Below, piece after piece: positions 49,441 to 59,052 of a stretch of 64,000 nt of DNA (within the stretch, counting starts at the first letter, position 1; each line of letters begins with the position of its first letter). Origin of the DNA: Oleiphilus sp. (lineage in GTDB: Bacteria; Pseudomonadota; Gammaproteobacteria; Pseudomonadales; Oleiphilaceae); assembly GCA_006212045.1 (NCBI GenBank), contig PZPK01000005.1:62001-126000 (forward strand), given 5' to 3'. Made by a program: the position numbers and the translations under genes. The notes under the pieces are model-generated. The model had not been told where the DNA came from. It saw nothing but the letters and a program-made list of their open reading frames with translations, and did not search any database.

Positions 49441-50881
49441 GAAGCGACCTCTTTTTGCCGGCGTTGCGTGGCGTGCAGGCAAGCGCCATTAACACCCAAA
49501 AAAACATGCCAATGCCTCCCGAACTGAAAAACACCATTTCTCCCAAGTTCACAAACACACAGGTATAGAGCAGTGCCAACCAGCGAATATCCCTGTTAGA
49601 TGCCGCGTCCTTTACCATCCTGAACAACAGAAAAAGCAAGAAGATCGACCCGACAACACCTACCTCCTCCAAGACCGCCGTAGGTAAAAAACCCTTTTCG
49701 ACCGGTGCAGAAATGGGAATACCCATAAAATAATGAATCTCTTTTGCAAAATGATGTCCGGGATAAATTCCGAAGCCCCAACCTTCGACTGGCCGTGCAA
49801 GAAAATTCTGCCACTGGCTATCAATACCATGGGTGCGCGATGACAGGGCCTCTTCAACATTGGCGGAATCGCGCTTCAGTACATAGCCGAAAACCGCATC
49901 GCGCAAGGGCGCAAGTGACAGCGTCATGGTGGTCAACAACACCAGGCTGAGCATGATTTTTGACAGGTTTTTTGGCAGGGAATGACGCGAAAGATAGCGG
50001 CCGGAACGCACAACATAGTGCAAAAACGTAAAGGCCAGGCCCAATGCCACGGCCACCATGGCGGTGCGGGTTTCCGACAATACAATGATCACCACAAAGA
50101 GCACTGCAACAAACAGATAGGGCGATACCAGGGATCGATGCTGCAAGTAGATGCTGGCCAGCAACCACGACACAAACGGTGCCATGAGCGCCCCCAGACT
50201 CTGCGGATGATTGAGAATGCCCTGAAAACCGGCGCCGCGAAAATGCGCGATGGCGGGCATGAATAAGGTAAGTAGCGACGCCAGCACAATGACAACAAGC
50301 AAGGCCGCCAACCAGGTGGTCAGCGCCGCACGCTCCTGCCGACTGAGCGCGCAGGCGCACATGATTGCCGTGCTTGCGCCAAGCAGAAACGACAGCAGCT
50401 TCATCACCGACACACCCACAAAACTGCTCGCCACCGAGCTGGTCGCAAAGGCAACCAGACCAAACAACCAGATGGGTGCCATGATGCGCAGGCTTTGTGG
50501 ACGAAAACTCATCAGCGCGCGACCAGCGGCACAGAGCAGTGTGGCCCAGCTCGCGAGGCCGATATTACCGCCGAAGGTAAACAATCCCGGATTCAGATAG
50601 CGGACACAGGCCGCAAACACCAGCGCCTGCAGGGCCATCCGGGGCGATACCAGCGCCACGGGACACAATAGCCAATACACCACTGAAAGGCTGGCTGGCA
50701 CCAGATAAAAACTCACCAACAAAGCGAACAATAACAGAACATGTATCAACAGCCCTCGAGTATTGAGTTGAAACAACGCGGCGCTATCGCCATTTCTACC
50801 GGAAGACACTCCGCGCGGCGTGCTCTGTTGCGCGGGTAAGGACGCAGCAGCCTGAACGCCAAAATTGAATCGGGCCCTCAT
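49424..50881 (-). CDS. O-antigen ligase/polymerase-like membrane protein (Wzy type)
   Basis: A 485-residue polytopic membrane protein with about 11-12 hydrophobic segments and a large periplasmic loop near residues 320-400 (GWGFGIYPGHHF). This is the plan of O-antigen polymerases and ligases (Wzy/WaaL, PF04932). In a Wzx/Wzz-type locus, it should join the flipped repeat units. The N-terminal 45 residues are polar and alanine/serine-rich. The start overlaps the stop of the preceding gene as ATGA. Confidence 0.88.
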   Translation of the reverse strand: MRARFNFGVQAAASLPAQQSTPRGVSSGRNGDSAALFQLNTRGLLIHVLLLFALLVSFYLVPASLSVVYWLLCPVALVSPRMALQALVFAACVRYLNPGLFTFGGNIGLASWATLLCAAGRALMSFRPQSLRIMAPIWLFGLVAFATSSVASSFVGVSVMKLLSFLLGASTAIMCACALSRQERAALTTWLAALLVVIVLASLLTLFMPAIAHFRGAGFQGILNHPQSLGALMAPFVSWLLASIYLQHRSLVSPYLFVAVLFVVIIVLSETRTAMVAVALGLAFTFLHYVVRSGRYLSRHSLPKNLSKIMLSLVLLTTMTLSLAPLRDAVFGYVLKRDSANVEEALSSRTHGIDSQWQNFLARPVEGWGFGIYPGHHFAKEIHYFMGIPISAPVEKGFLPTAVLEEVGVVGSIFLLFLLFRMVKDAASNRDIRWLALLYTCVFVNLGEMVFFSSGGIGMFFWVLMALACTPRNAGKKRSLHAYSA

Positions 50882-51753
50882 GGCGACACTTCTCCCTTTG
50901 GCGATGCGTTGCGGCTCGGCGCTTCAGCCAGTTTTTCTGGAAAGTGCGTTTCTAAAAAGGCCCGTGTTGCCTGCCACCAGGGAAAGTCCTCCGACCAGAT
51001 ACGCGTGCGCCCATCATTCCAGAGAATAAACCCGTCGGCATGCTCACGTAGAAATTCCAACTGTGTGCGCCAGTAAGCGCGCGGAATCTGAACCTTTCCC
51101 TTCCCGCCCACATCGGACGAGGGATGAAAGTGCGGCCAGATGAAGGGAATCACCGGTTTGTCGCCTGCCATCTCACGCGCTTTTCGTATTACCTGCTGCG
51201 CGGTTTTCAGCCACAACTCAGGATCGGAGTGGTAAGTGTATAAAGCGGGATAAAGCACATCGGCCAGATCAGCAATCGCCTGGCGCTTGTTATTTTCGGC
51301 ATGCCAGTCTTTCAGCAGGCCCGCATTTTTGTGCATTTCCCAGTGGGCCCACGCCGGCACGATGCGGTAATAACCCAGACGATAATCCGGCAACAGCGCC
51401 TGCATGCGCGCCAGTGTCGAACGGTATTGTTCCCGAATCCAGGGCTGATCTTCATCTCGGGTACTGTGCCAGCCCTCAATATCGAGCTGCACGTAACTGC
51501 CCGCCGGCAAAGCCTGACGAATTTTCTTTGCTTGATGCGCTAATCGGTACTGTTTAATCGCCTGTTTGCGCGATTCATGGCGGTCATACAGAAACTGCTC
51601 GTAGACGATGTAGGAAGATTCAAAACCATAGTGCTTGAAATCGGGTGCCCCGACGTTGCTGATGTGGAACAGCATCGTAAATGCGGCGGCATGGCCCGCG
51701 CATGTCAGTAGCCACACGCTCCCCACACATATCAGTAAGGTTCTACGCAGCAT
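50878..51753 (-). CDS. Exported glycoside-hydrolase-like protein
   Basis: A 291-residue exported protein with a signal peptide (about residues 1-24). The mature part reads like a TIM-barrel sugar hydrolase: QLDIEGWHSTRDEDQPW resembles the acidic active-site strand of hyaluronidase-like (GH56) enzymes, followed by LYPALYTYHSDPE and FILWNDGR on later strands. Conserved acidic residues fit a retaining mechanism, but I cannot name the family with certainty. Sitting between the flippase and polymerase genes, it may trim the polymer or free it from the export machine. Confidence 0.6.
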   Translation of the reverse strand: MLRRTLLICVGSVWLLTCAGHAAAFTMLFHISNVGAPDFKHYGFESSYIVYEQFLYDRHESRKQAIKQYRLAHQAKKIRQALPAGSYVQLDIEGWHSTRDEDQPWIREQYRSTLARMQALLPDYRLGYYRIVPAWAHWEMHKNAGLLKDWHAENNKRQAIADLADVLYPALYTYHSDPELWLKTAQQVIRKAREMAGDKPVIPFIWPHFHPSSDVGGKGKVQIPRAYWRTQLEFLREHADGFILWNDGRTRIWSEDFPWWQATRAFLETHFPEKLAEAPSRNASPKGEVSP

Positions 51754-53146
51754 GGCGTTGCCTACTGTCGTTCAGCACCCAATTGCCAAGCAGGTACAGA
51801 ATGAATGCCACTTGTATCGCAAGCATCCAGGCCATTTGCCAAGCGTCGCTCACCATGGCGAGTGCTGCGATCAGCACAAAGGTCAGCATCGGTAAGCGGA
51901 TGATGCGCACAATGGCGGGCGTCTGCCATGTTCTTTCCAGCACAACGATACCCAGACAACCCCAGACAATGCGCACCACTACCAACGCGATCATCAGTGA
52001 TTCGAGGGAAGCAAGCATCACAACGATACCTGCCACGGCAATTTCTATCACGGCTGCCGAAAGCAGATAGAACAGGCGTATTCGCCACAGCGCTCTGGCA
52101 CTCAGCGATGCCGCAACCAGAGCCTGCAAGACCATACCGGGCAATCCCAGCGCGGCCAGCTGAAGCAAGGGTATCGCCGCGTCCCAACGGCCACCCCAAA
52201 CGGTCGATACCACCCAGGGCGCACTCATACTGATCAACAGGGCCAGCACTAAAGCGACGCTCAGGGATGCTTGCAGTCCGCGCTGCAACAATGCCGTTTG
52301 CACCTGAGAATCGCGCGTGTTTGCAACATGGGCAAAATAGATATTCTGCAGTGTATGGGTGAGCGGTACACTGGCTGCCACCACTAGATGCAGCGCGAAA
52401 AACACGACCCCCAATGTATTGGTTTGCAACACCAGGCCAATAACAAAGTACACACCACTGAGCAGCAACGCGGTCGCCAAATTACCCATCATCAGCCAAC
52501 GCGTATGTTTCGCAATGGCCAGCAGCGGACGCCACCCGATCGCGCCCGGCCGCGGCATAAATCTGATGAACACGTACACTACCGCCATCACCATCACAGG
52601 TTCCAGCGCCATGGGCACCACGAAGGAAAAAACACCGGCGCCGAGGAAGGCCAGGGCCATAGTTGAACATTGCCGCACCGCATCGGAACACAAACCTGCC
52701 AGCGCCAATTCTGTGTATCGCCGATGCACGGCCAGATAGGCGCGCATCACTGCCCCAGGACTGGTCAGTATCTGCGCCAGACCGATCACAGCCATCAGCC
52801 AGATCAGCATGGGCTCAGCATAAACCTGGGCTGCCACAATACCGATAAGGCACAACACAATTGCCGCCAGTACATTGAAAATGAAAGAAAAGCTGAGCAC
52901 CGTAGGCGCGATGTCCACGAATGCGTCACCGCGCTGAATGAGATACTGGTCGGAGCCACCATTCCTGAGCGCGAGGCCCCAGACCGACAGTGACAGCGCG
53001 AGTGCATACAGGCCAAATTCCTCGGCACTTAGATACCAGCCCAAAACGACTTGCGTGATAAACGTCAGCCCTTTTGATAGCACCGTGACCCCGGCAAACA
53101 TACGGCTGCCGGCACCTAGGGTACTCGCGCCCTGCCCCGCGCTCAT
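51743..53146 (-). CDS. Polysaccharide flippase (Wzx type)
   Basis: A 467-residue membrane protein with about 12-14 hydrophobic helices in the MATE/MVF-like plan of oligosaccharide flippases. It opens with GAGSRMFAGVTVLSKGLTF and GWYLSAEEFGLYALAL, both typical of Wzx. It should flip the undecaprenyl-linked repeat unit to the periplasm. Overlaps of 4 and 11 bases with its neighbours indicate tight translational coupling. Confidence 0.9.
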   Translation of the reverse strand: MSAGQGASTLGAGSRMFAGVTVLSKGLTFITQVVLGWYLSAEEFGLYALALSLSVWGLALRNGGSDQYLIQRGDAFVDIAPTVLSFSFIFNVLAAIVLCLIGIVAAQVYAEPMLIWLMAVIGLAQILTSPGAVMRAYLAVHRRYTELALAGLCSDAVRQCSTMALAFLGAGVFSFVVPMALEPVMVMAVVYVFIRFMPRPGAIGWRPLLAIAKHTRWLMMGNLATALLLSGVYFVIGLVLQTNTLGVVFFALHLVVAASVPLTHTLQNIYFAHVANTRDSQVQTALLQRGLQASLSVALVLALLISMSAPWVVSTVWGGRWDAAIPLLQLAALGLPGMVLQALVAASLSARALWRIRLFYLLSAAVIEIAVAGIVVMLASLESLMIALVVVRIVWGCLGIVVLERTWQTPAIVRIIRLPMLTFVLIAALAMVSDAWQMAWMLAIQVAFILYLLGNWVLNDSRQRHAA

Positions 53147-54345
53147 GGCGGAGTCTCTACGAGCAGCTTACGCCACAGAGAGTGTGATGCAGCGGGTGAT
53201 AAACGATCGTCCAGCGCTGTATTGAAACGCATATCGGCCTGACGACTTTGCATACCGCGAATCGCCTGAACAATGGTTTCGGGTTGCTGATCACTCACGG
53301 TTCGGCCACAGTCATAGCGTGCCAGCACACGCGCCACCTCGCCATCGGCGTCGCCTACAAACAGTACCGGCCGATTTACCGCAAGCACGCCATAGAGTTT
53401 GCTCGGCACGATCAGGCCTTCCATTTCCGGTTTGAGCGATATCCAGTGCACATCGGCGACCGACAACGAAAGATGCAGACGCTCCAGGGGCTGGTAAGGC
53501 TGGAATTGCACATTGGGTAAGTGCTCTTCTACCACCTTTTGCTTGAGAAAGTCCATACCGCTGCCACCGCCGATTAGCAGAAAACAGATGGACGTATCCC
53601 TTACCAGCAGGCGCATGGTTGCCAACATAAGCTCGCAATCGTGTGCCATACCAAGGTTGCCAGAGTAGGCGACCACATATTTTTCACTCAGCCCCCATTC
53701 GTGGCGCAGAGGATGGCTCTCGGCACACGGTATGGCGGGTACATGAATCAGACTCCAGTTGGGAATCACGCGAATTTTCGAATCCGGCACATTTTTCCGT
53801 TGCAACAACTCCTGCATCTTTTCACCAATGGCCACATTCTGCGATGCATGGCTGAGAGACCAGTTACGTATGGCCACCAGCTTTCGCCATAGCCAGGAAT
53901 CCTTGCGCGATAAACCGGCCGCACCGGCTACTTCAGGAAACAAATCCTGTAGCCAGTTAATCAGTCTGGCACCACGCAGGCGCGCGATAAGTGCAACCAT
54001 CACTGACAGCATGGGGGGGTCGGTTTTCGCCACGACGATATCACCTTTGCGCAGTGACATCAGCAACACACCAGCAAGGACAATATAGAAAGTCAGATAG
54101 TCAATCGCCCGGCCGACAAGACTCGAACGACCAAATGCGCTGCTCCATACACGTCGTACTTTGACACCATTGATTTCAGCGTGTCGCGGCAGGCGTTGGG
54201 AGGCGTCGTTATACCGCAACCGGGAACACACGATGTGCACATCGAGCCCTTCTTGCTCCAGATATTCGGCAAGGCTGGTCAGCATCTGGGCTGTTGCCGA
54301 TAAATCAGGGGCGTAGAAGCGGTTCACGAAAACAATTCTGGACAT
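53143..54345 (-). CDS. Glycosyltransferase family 4 (WbuB-like)
   Basis: A 400-residue GT-B enzyme like WbuB/WcaI, with the start RIVFVNRFYAPDLSATAQML, a membrane-associated hydrophobic segment (about residues 95-125), and the donor site PSKLYGVLAVNRPVLFVGDADGE. WbuB-type transferases usually add N-acetyl-6-deoxy sugars, but the substrate here is not known. It follows the ATPase gene by 12 bases and overlaps the flippase gene by four. Confidence 0.9.
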   Translation of the reverse strand: MSRIVFVNRFYAPDLSATAQMLTSLAEYLEQEGLDVHIVCSRLRYNDASQRLPRHAEINGVKVRRVWSSAFGRSSLVGRAIDYLTFYIVLAGVLLMSLRKGDIVVAKTDPPMLSVMVALIARLRGARLINWLQDLFPEVAGAAGLSRKDSWLWRKLVAIRNWSLSHASQNVAIGEKMQELLQRKNVPDSKIRVIPNWSLIHVPAIPCAESHPLRHEWGLSEKYVVAYSGNLGMAHDCELMLATMRLLVRDTSICFLLIGGGSGMDFLKQKVVEEHLPNVQFQPYQPLERLHLSLSVADVHWISLKPEMEGLIVPSKLYGVLAVNRPVLFVGDADGEVARVLARYDCGRTVSDQQPETIVQAIRGMQSRQADMRFNTALDDRLSPAASHSLWRKLLVETPP

Positions 54346-54357
54346 CTTTCGCCTCGC

Positions 54358-55224
54358 TCACACTGCCTTCGAGAAGGTCTGGCGCAGCTCTTTCATGCTC
54401 ACCATGGGCAGAATGCCGCTCTCGCACTTGTCTTTGATGACCGCCATGACAGTGCGGGAATCTACCTGATCCTTGCCTTCACCAAAGGTATACACCAGGG
54501 ACATGTCACAGAGATTATTGATCATGCGAGGCAGTCCTTTGGCCACGTAAGCCAACAGGGTTTTGGCATTGGCCTCGAACAGTTCGGCATTACCGCCAGC
54601 CACCTCAACGCGATGATCAATATAGGCGAGTGCTTCTTTGTGGCTGAGTTTGGGCAGGAAAAAATCTACCGAAATGCGCTGGGCAAACTGTCTCAAATCC
54701 GGGCGCTTCAGCGTATCACGTAATTCCGGCTGCCCCACAAGTAGGGTCTGAAGCAGAAGATGTCCATCAGCATTAACGTTGGACAACAAACGTAACTGCT
54801 CCAATGCCGGAGCACTAAGGTTCTGCGCCTCATCAATAATCAGAATACTGCGTCGGCCTCGACGATACTGCTCCAGTAAAAAGTCTACAAAAAAACGGTA
54901 CTGAGCGGAGCTGTCTTGCGGTAATTCATCAACCATCACGCCGAACGCGTCAAGCACCGTGGGAATGAGGCTCTGCAGATTTGGGTGCGTATGAGAGACC
55001 AGCGCTATATTGTCGCGGTCGTCCAGATCATCCAGAAGTTTACGCAGCAGCGTGGTCTTTCCGGCGCCCACCTCACCTGTCACGACAGCAAATCCCACCT
55101 GCTCGCGGATCCCGTATTCCAGCATAGCGTAGGCCTGTGCATGGCGCTTGCTGAAGTACAAGAATCGAGGGTCTGGCGACAACGAAAAAGGTTTGGTCTG
55201 CAATCCAAAATGCGCTTCGTACAT
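54358..55224 (-). CDS. PEP-CTERM-locus AAA ATPase (ExeA-like)
   Basis: A 288-residue AAA ATPase of the type found in PEP-CTERM exopolysaccharide loci (TIGR03015-like) and related to ExeA. The N-terminal MYEAHFGLQTKPFSLSPDP is typical. Walker A is GEVGAGKTT (residues 50-58) and Walker B ILIIDEAQ (127-134). It probably powers or times assembly of the export complex in the cytoplasm; that role is inferred. Its start overlaps the stop of the kinase-like gene by one base. Confidence 0.9.
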   Translation of the reverse strand: MYEAHFGLQTKPFSLSPDPRFLYFSKRHAQAYAMLEYGIREQVGFAVVTGEVGAGKTTLLRKLLDDLDDRDNIALVSHTHPNLQSLIPTVLDAFGVMVDELPQDSSAQYRFFVDFLLEQYRRGRRSILIIDEAQNLSAPALEQLRLLSNVNADGHLLLQTLLVGQPELRDTLKRPDLRQFAQRISVDFFLPKLSHKEALAYIDHRVEVAGGNAELFEANAKTLLAYVAKGLPRMINNLCDMSLVYTFGEGKDQVDSRTVMAVIKDKCESGILPMVSMKELRQTFSKAV

Positions 55225-56030
55225 CAGGCGCTCCCGCGATTCAGTACGGAGCCCAACAATGGTTTTCCGTCGAGCGCTTCAGCACAAAGTTCCAGATCTT
55301 CCGCCGTGGTACGCCCTTCTTCCACCACCATAAGCATGGCATCAACATAAGGTGCAAATACCAGCGCATCATCCGATAACAGCATGGGCGGCAAATCAAA
55401 AATCACAATCCGGTTCGGATAGCGCTGTTTCAACTCATCCACCAGTTTGATCAGCCGCGGCGAACCCAGCACCTCAGAGCTGTGGGCAAGACTCTCATGG
55501 CCGCCCAGTAGCACCAGTCGCTCCAGACCGGGGTTCAGTAGAATATCCTTCACCGGTTCTTCACGTAATAAGTAGTCGGTAATACCATTTTCAAGTTCTA
55601 TACCCAGGTATTCCGCCACCGAGGGTTTACGCAAGTCCAGGTCAACCAGCAACACCGAGTGTTTTACTTCCTGCGCCAGGCTGATGGCCAAATTGACGGC
55701 CGTGAGGGTTTTGCCATTGCCTTCACGCGGACTGACGACAGCAAGACTGTTCCACTCATTGAGCTTTAGCTTCTGCAACACTTGTGTACGCAGCATCTTG
55801 TAAGCGAGTGTGACGGTTTTGTCTTCTTTGCCGGAAATGACCCGGTTAGCTTCGAGCACCGTCGGATCCAGATTCACAACACGCGTATCAACATAGGTAA
55901 TATCCACTTCGGAAGGCTCTGTCGCATCGCGTTTATCAAACGAGACATTGTCAGTGCGTAAAGAAGACTCTTGCGCTCCACTTTCGCGTTCCAGCTTGGC
56001 TTGTATCAGGGCACGTCGCAGTTGTTCCAT
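55224..56030 (-). CDS. BY-kinase-like ATPase (CpsD/CapB family) of the exopolysaccharide locus
   Basis: A 268-residue P-loop protein in the tyrosine autokinase family of exopolysaccharide loci. Walker A is PREGNGKT (residues 101-108), Walker A' is VLLVDLDLRKP (126-136), and IFDLPPMLLSDD forms Walker B. The C-terminus ends LLGSVLNRGSA with no tyrosine cluster, so autophosphorylation on a tail, usual for BY-kinases, is unlikely. It should still act with the adjacent Wzz-like membrane protein to set chain length. Confidence 0.9.
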   Translation of the reverse strand: MEQLRRALIQAKLERESGAQESSLRTDNVSFDKRDATEPSEVDITYVDTRVVNLDPTVLEANRVISGKEDKTVTLAYKMLRTQVLQKLKLNEWNSLAVVSPREGNGKTLTAVNLAISLAQEVKHSVLLVDLDLRKPSVAEYLGIELENGITDYLLREEPVKDILLNPGLERLVLLGGHESLAHSSEVLGSPRLIKLVDELKQRYPNRIVIFDLPPMLLSDDALVFAPYVDAMLMVVEEGRTTAEDLELCAEALDGKPLLGSVLNRGSA

Positions 56031-56064
56031 TAACAGACTCCAAAATAGTAGTGCATGGCCTTAC

Positions 56065-57813
56065 CTACATCACACCAAGCTTGCGCAGAGCGATATACCA
56101 AGTCACATCCAGCGGTTTTATAAACAGATGAAATATGGTCAGGCTAGCCACTATCGCGAGTACCAAACCCGCAGACAGCAGCCAGATTTGCTTGCGTTTC
56201 AAGCTCAGGTCGTGAGGGGTCGCAATGATAGGAATCACGGCCAACGGCGCAGCGCCTATGGCCTTTACCAACTCCTTGCGACCCCGAATGGACTTATCGA
56301 GCATTTCTTTCACCATCACCAGACCTACACTCAAACCCAGGGACAGCAACACGCCCAACACCGCGAGTAGTTTGCGATTTGGTGAATGAGGTTCTTCCGG
56401 TATCAGCGGGGGTTCAATCAATGTGAAGCGCTCGCCTTTTTGCTCCGACTCCAGTGAGCGCCCCAGATTGGCTTCCTGTTGCTTGGCCTTGACCTCGGCA
56501 TACTTGAGCACAGCGCTTTGATAATCACGCTGCAGTTGCTGGTAGCGTTGTTCAATTTTTGGTGCCTGAGTAATACGCGCTTCGTAGCGCGCCAAGTCAT
56601 CACGCAATAGCGTGCGTTGGGCTCTCAGGTTATCCAGCTCAAGCATGGCGGCTTCTTTTTGCGCCTTGATTTGGACGTAAGCCGGATTATCCGCGCCAAT
56701 AGCTGCCTCGCTATCGCCGGCAGCTTCAGCCATCACCCTTAGCTTTGCAATACGTGCCTGCAGTTGCTGTACACTTGGGTGCGCATCGCTATACCTTTGA
56801 CGCAGTTCAGCCAGCTGACGCGTGTAAATATCAAGCTTAAGCTTTGGCGCCTCGCTATCCGGCACTTCTGCCAGCAAACCCTCTATCTCGCTCCGAAGTT
56901 GCAGTACCGAAGGGTGCTCCGCAGAATAACGGGCACCGGCCTGTTCAAATTGCTGTTTGGCCGCCTTCAATCGTGTTCGGGATGACAACAGGCCCTGACC
57001 GTCGGCCATAATCACCGGCCGGTGCGGATCGATCTGGGCCAACTCCGACTCCAGATAAATCATGCGTTCCTTTACGCCATTCATCGACAATTGATTTTCG
57101 CGCAAGGCCTGCTCGGTGCGATCGAGCAAACGCAGATTCAGGTCAGTCAACTCGGGTAATGAATCAAAGTGTTCCTCTTTAAAAGTAGCCAGTTCCTGTT
57201 CCAGCCTTGCCACAGTGGCATCCAGTTTCTCGGCTTCGCTGGTGAGAAAGCTCGAAGCCTGCTCTGCCATTTGAGTTCTGCTTTTTAAATTCTCACTGAG
57301 AAACAGCGTCGTCAATTCATTCGTCACGCGCTGCGCCAGCATCGGACTTTCGTATTCAAATGAAAGCTGAAAGGCGATAGTGGCTTCGGTAGGTCGGCCA
57401 CTGCGTGGATCGACTACTTCGGCGCTAATCACGTTGCGCTGTATGGCTTCCTCCCGCATCTCATTAATAATGTACTCACGCGTTTCCCGTCTACGCTCAT
57501 CGATATAGAGGTCATATTTTTCGACAATTTTCCAGAGATTGCTGCTGGTCATCACTCTTTGAGTAATCGTCTCGATGCGTTGATCGGCATAACTGGTGAC
57601 GGTTGACCGCACCAGTTCCTGCGGTATTTCCTGCTGTTCGATCAGAATGGTGGATTTGGACTGATAACTGGCCGGTATCAACACCACAGCAAGAACCGTC
57701 ATGATCAGACAAGCGAGGAGCGTGATCGCAAAGGTTTTCTTGCGGCGACCAAAAGCCTGGCGCAGTCGCTCCAGATCAATACCACTGTGCTCATCATTGT
57801 GCTCCATTTCCAC
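56065..57813 (-). CDS. Exopolysaccharide chain-length determinant (Wzz/GumC type)
   Basis: A 582-residue inner-membrane protein. A first transmembrane helix (about residues 34-55), followed by PASYQSKSTILIEQQEIPQ, begins the Wzz domain. A long periplasmic coiled coil (about 190-450) leads to a second helix (about 475-497) and a third near 550-568. The cytoplasmic kinase domain is a separate gene, the next one downstream. The family variant matches PEP-CTERM loci (TIGR03007-like). Confidence 0.92.
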   Translation of the reverse strand: MEMEHNDEHSGIDLERLRQAFGRRKKTFAITLLACLIMTVLAVVLIPASYQSKSTILIEQQEIPQELVRSTVTSYADQRIETITQRVMTSSNLWKIVEKYDLYIDERRRETREYIINEMREEAIQRNVISAEVVDPRSGRPTEATIAFQLSFEYESPMLAQRVTNELTTLFLSENLKSRTQMAEQASSFLTSEAEKLDATVARLEQELATFKEEHFDSLPELTDLNLRLLDRTEQALRENQLSMNGVKERMIYLESELAQIDPHRPVIMADGQGLLSSRTRLKAAKQQFEQAGARYSAEHPSVLQLRSEIEGLLAEVPDSEAPKLKLDIYTRQLAELRQRYSDAHPSVQQLQARIAKLRVMAEAAGDSEAAIGADNPAYVQIKAQKEAAMLELDNLRAQRTLLRDDLARYEARITQAPKIEQRYQQLQRDYQSAVLKYAEVKAKQQEANLGRSLESEQKGERFTLIEPPLIPEEPHSPNRKLLAVLGVLLSLGLSVGLVMVKEMLDKSIRGRKELVKAIGAAPLAVIPIIATPHDLSLKRKQIWLLSAGLVLAIVASLTIFHLFIKPLDVTWYIALRKLGVM

Positions 57814-57856
57814 GCGTTACACCCTGCATTCCTGTTAGTTAAGACCTAAAAGACAC

Positions 57857-59050
57857 TCACCAGAAGCGTTTCCTGCTTTGCCAATGCCACTGCAGTTCAA
57901 CAGCGTTGCTGTCCGCTTCTTCAATCTGTTCAAACCGACGATGCCTGATCAACAAGCCCACTCGATGATTTTCCTGTATGCGATAATCAATTCCCGCGCG
58001 CACTTCCTGAGATACTTCATCAAGCGAACGGCCTGCATCGGTGCCGGTTTGGCGCTCTTCGCGCCATTGCAGAGCGAAATTACTGCGAAAACGCTCACTA
58101 AAGGCATAGTCAGCTGCCAGGTTCACGGTATCCTGTTCGATCACACGACCATCAGAGGTCGGCGACAGGCGGCGCTGTGCCCGCACGGTGAACGTGTGTT
58201 GTTCACCTTGATAACGATACAGGCCCTGCACCAAGCCGCCTTCATCGCGCAGCGTGATATCGTCCCATTCCCGGTTGAATGTGCTATGACGGTATCCCGC
58301 AGAAAGATCCAGTTCATGTGGCGCATCCCAGCGATAACGCCAGCCCGCCGTAAAACTGCGGGTATCCGAGCTAACTGCGCTGACTTGTTGGATACGCGTA
58401 TTTGCCGGTGCCGGACGAAAGCGATCGAATCCCAAACTCAGATACACATCCGTCTGCGCACTCACCAAATAGAACAAGGTCGGTGACGCGCTCAGATAGT
58501 CGTATGAAATCAGACCAGTATTTTCGGCTTCACGGTAGTCCAGCCATTCGCCATTCAGTTCTACCTGAGTACGCCATCGTGATGTCCACCAGTAGCTATT
58601 TTCTATCGCCGCCACCCTGCGCCACCGCGTCTTCTCGCTATCAGTGCGTATTTCCGTATCCAGGAACTCATTGGCACTGGTCTTATCGCGTAGTAAGTTC
58701 GCAGACAACGACCAACGATTATGCACATTCAGCTCGCGCTGCCAGTCCAGCTCCAGACCGGGTTGGTGCGCCGTTTTCAGCCCCTCATCCTCACCCGAGT
58801 GTTTTCGGAAGCGATTCTGGACTGCGAGCTGCCACAAGCCGCGTTCATCCTTTGCACCCGCACCCAATCGAACAAATTGTTCCAAGCGTGTCACTCGGGC
58901 CTGGCTGTCGGCACTTAGGGCAAAGTTGTCATCCGCCAGCAGCTTGCTACTGCTCGACGCTTCCCAGTAGCCGGTTCCCCAGGCACTGTGCGCGAATAAT
59001 GCGGTGAGGATCAGGCCGTAAATCTGCCGAACGAGACTGCCGTACCACAA
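57857..59050 (-). CDS. Outer-membrane beta-barrel protein of the exopolysaccharide locus
   Basis: A 397-residue exported protein (signal peptide about residues 1-25). The mature chain consists of alternating hydrophobic and aromatic strands (many motifs like WRYRWDAPHELDLSAGYR) and ends with LQWHWQSRKRFW, an aromatic C-terminus usual for outer-membrane barrels. It fits the PEP-CTERM-locus barrel proteins (TIGR03016-like) and may form or support the export pore with the Wza-like protein two bases upstream. Confidence 0.85.
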   Translation of the reverse strand: MWYGSLVRQIYGLILTALFAHSAWGTGYWEASSSSKLLADDNFALSADSQARVTRLEQFVRLGAGAKDERGLWQLAVQNRFRKHSGEDEGLKTAHQPGLELDWQRELNVHNRWSLSANLLRDKTSANEFLDTEIRTDSEKTRWRRVAAIENSYWWTSRWRTQVELNGEWLDYREAENTGLISYDYLSASPTLFYLVSAQTDVYLSLGFDRFRPAPANTRIQQVSAVSSDTRSFTAGWRYRWDAPHELDLSAGYRHSTFNREWDDITLRDEGGLVQGLYRYQGEQHTFTVRAQRRLSPTSDGRVIEQDTVNLAADYAFSERFRSNFALQWREERQTGTDAGRSLDEVSQEVRAGIDYRIQENHRVGLLIRHRRFEQIEEADSNAVELQWHWQSRKRFW

Positions 59051-59052
59051 AA

